Under the pieces are notes generated by a model. The model was not told the origin of the DNA. It did no database searches and was given only the letters and a program-made list of their open reading frames with translations. A stretch of DNA of 16,311 nucleotides from Gammaproteobacteria bacterium UBA6968 (GTDB taxonomy: Bacteria; Pseudomonadota; Gammaproteobacteria; Pseudomonadales; Azotimanducaceae). Positions 14,681-16,311 of this stretch are shown here, one piece after another. Made by a program: the position numbers and the translations under genes. The stretch's first letter is position 1, and every line of letters begins with the position of its first letter. The DNA is taken from the NCBI GenBank assembly GCA_002450255.1, contig DJYW01000038.1, positions 5,028 to 21,338 of the forward strand. Reading direction: 5' to 3'.

Positions 14681-16291
14681 ATGACACTTTTCGACTACGC
14701 AATTATTGGTGCGGGTTCTGCTGGTTGCGTGTTAGCCAACCGCCTAACAGAGGACCTCGAAACATCGGTTTGCCTTATCGAGGCCGGTGGTGCCAGTAAC
14801 TCACCCCTGCTCCATGTGCCTGCCGGCTGGGCGGCCACCTTCAATCACAAGAAATTCGACTGGTGTTACAAGACCGAACCCGAACCCGAGTTAAACGGTC
14901 GCGAAATTTATTGGCCGCGCGGCAAAACCCTGGGTGGATCAAGCGCAATTAACGGCATGATCTATATCCGCGGCGTGCCGATGGATTTCGCTGCCTGGGA
15001 GCAAGCCGGTGCCAAAGGCTGGTCCTGGGAAGAAGTGCTGCCTTACTTCAAAAAGGCTGAGAAACAAAAAACCCATCACGACGAAATGCACGGCGTCGAG
15101 GGGCCCTTACACGTCCAAGATGTGAGAGATCGGCGCAGCGTGCACGAGACATTCCTAAACGCGATGGAAGAGCGTGGCATACCAAGAACAAAGGATTTTA
15201 ATGGGCAACTTCAAGAAGGTTGCGGCTACTACCAATTTACGCAAAACAATGGCCGCCGCTGGAGCACTGCTTCGGCTTATTTGGGACCCGCCAAACAACG
15301 GCGCAACCTGACCATACGAACGCAGTTGCAGGTAGCAAAGGTGCTTGTCGAAGATCGCAAGGCCGTCGGGGTACTCGTAGCCAAAGGCACAGCACAAGAA
15401 ACCATCCGCGCGCGCCACATCATCCTGTGCAGCGGTGCCATTGGGTCACCACAAATACTTGAGCTATCTGGGATTGGCGATAAAGAACGCTTACAAGGGT
15501 TGGGTATTGAGTCCGTTCGTCACCTCCCCGAAGTCGGGGAAAACCTGCAAGACCACCTGCTCAGCAAGGTAGTGTTCGGGACCACACCAGAAAACTCGAT
15601 AAACCGGGAAGTCCAGGGCCCACGGCTGATTTCGGCCGCCGCCAAATGGTTCTTCAACCGATCTGGACCGCTCACCACCGGATCAGCGCCAGTCGGTGCA
15701 TTCTGGTACACGCGAGAAGGCCTGGAAGCGCCCGATATTCAGATTCACTTCGCTTCCGGCGCAACGCTCTACAACAATGAGGGCAAAATCCGCCCGTTAG
15801 GCCAGGCGGCAATGACAGCTGTGGTTAACCAAAGCCGCCCGGAATCACGAGGGTCCATCCACATCCATAGCGCGGACCGTAACGATTCGCCAACAATCCA
15901 AGCTAATTACCTCTCCACAGAGTTAGATCGAAGAACCATGGTCAAAGGCATGCAACTACTGATGCAGGTTTTCGAAAGTCCTGTGCTTAAAGAACACGTT
16001 ACCGGCCGCTTGTCGCCCAGCGCGGATTTAAATATAGAAGATGAGGCGGCTATTCTCGAGTACGTCCGCGAAGATGCGAGCACGGTTTACCATCCAACCA
16101 GTACCTGCAGCATCGGTAAGGTGGTTAACGAAGACTTATTGGTGGACGGTGTTGAAAATCTCTCCGTCGTAGACGCTTCGGTTATGCCATACGTTGTTTC
16201 GGGCAACACGAACGCGGCAACCATCATGCTCGCAGAGAAAAATGCGGACTTCTTAAAAGCCACAATTACACCGGGACTCAAGCGACGGTAA
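14681..16291 (+). CDS. GMC-family FAD-dependent oxidoreductase, choline dehydrogenase-like
   Basis: This 536-residue flavoprotein is of the glucose-methanol-choline family, which oxidises alcohols to aldehydes or acids. The FAD dinucleotide motif GAGSAG is at 10-15, with the ribose-binding E34 in LIEAGG. GMC signature 1 (GKTLGGSSAINGMIYIRG) is at 81-98 and signature 2 (GAIGSPQILELSGIG) at 252-266. The catalytic His is H471 (VYHPTSTC), and the second active-site residue lies in SGNTNAAT (N509 or N511). Length and order match BetA-like alcohol dehydrogenases. No signal peptide is seen, so it is probably cytoplasmic or membrane-associated. A GGGG-rich site precedes the ATG. Similarity to BetA does not prove choline as substrate; aliphatic or polyethylene-glycol alcohols are also possible. 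The gene is complete, ending 20 bp before the window edge. Confidence 0.93.
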   Translation: MTLFDYAIIGAGSAGCVLANRLTEDLETSVCLIEAGGASNSPLLHVPAGWAATFNHKKFDWCYKTEPEPELNGREIYWPRGKTLGGSSAINGMIYIRGVPMDFAAWEQAGAKGWSWEEVLPYFKKAEKQKTHHDEMHGVEGPLHVQDVRDRRSVHETFLNAMEERGIPRTKDFNGQLQEGCGYYQFTQNNGRRWSTASAYLGPAKQRRNLTIRTQLQVAKVLVEDRKAVGVLVAKGTAQETIRARHIILCSGAIGSPQILELSGIGDKERLQGLGIESVRHLPEVGENLQDHLLSKVVFGTTPENSINREVQGPRLISAAAKWFFNRSGPLTTGSAPVGAFWYTREGLEAPDIQIHFASGATLYNNEGKIRPLGQAAMTAVVNQSRPESRGSIHIHSADRNDSPTIQANYLSTELDRRTMVKGMQLLMQVFESPVLKEHVTGRLSPSADLNIEDEAAILEYVREDASTVYHPTSTCSIGKVVNEDLLVDGVENLSVVDASVMPYVVSGNTNAATIMLAEKNADFLKATITPGLKRR

Positions 16292-16311
16292 CCTGGCTGG
16301 CTGTTTAAAAA

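Overview
The window is about 16.3 kb of protein-dense, moderately GC-rich bacterial DNA. It holds thirteen well-supported genes and one weakly supported small gene. Shine-Dalgarno-type ribosome binding sites precede most starts. The enzyme families (two 2-oxoglutarate-dependent dioxygenases, class III CoA-transferase, LLM flavin monooxygenase, SDR, GMC oxidoreductase) suggest an aerobic heterotrophic proteobacterium, perhaps a marine gammaproteobacterium. That taxonomic guess is inference. No transcriptional regulator, tRNA, rRNA, mobile element or CRISPR array was seen.

Layout. Bases 17-3345 carry a PhyH-type dioxygenase (+), a TauD/TfdA-type dioxygenase (-, convergent with PhyH across a hairpin) and an NAD-type isocitrate/isopropylmalate dehydrogenase relative (+, divergent from the TauD gene). 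A DUF418 membrane protein follows (3394-4635, +). Bases 4766-8625 form a minus-strand catabolic block, in transcription order: SDR, LLM monooxygenase, cupin, CoA-transferase. Bases 8969-9641 carry a DUF2237 protein and a possible small lipoprotein, both minus strand.

The most notable locus is 9995-11161. It looks like two broken ORFs but reads as one gene if the in-frame UGA at 10247-10249 encodes selenocysteine. The UGA falls exactly where a redoxin active-site Cys is expected, giving W-U-P-P-C. A hairpin starting 11 nt after the UGA has an apical GGUC, like the E. coli fdhF SECIS. The readthrough product is a 388-residue redoxin fused to a DsbD N-terminal-like domain with its own CxxxxC. 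It is followed after 48 nt by a secreted TPR protein, probably in one operon. Upstream, a consensus TATAAT box is flanked by a repeated CCCCGGGG palindrome. UGA is an ordinary stop codon for the TauD, cupin and SDR genes, so general recoding is unlikely.

The right end carries an exported beta-lactamase-fold serine hydrolase (13091-14224), a 456-bp gap with nothing recognised, and a GMC/choline-dehydrogenase-like FAD oxidoreductase (14681-16291).

The metabolic genes fit uptake and oxidation of small organic acids or organosulfur/organonitrogen compounds, with CoA activation and redox steps. No specific substrate can be read from the sequence. The selenoprotein-TPR pair looks like a separate thiol/selenol redox module.
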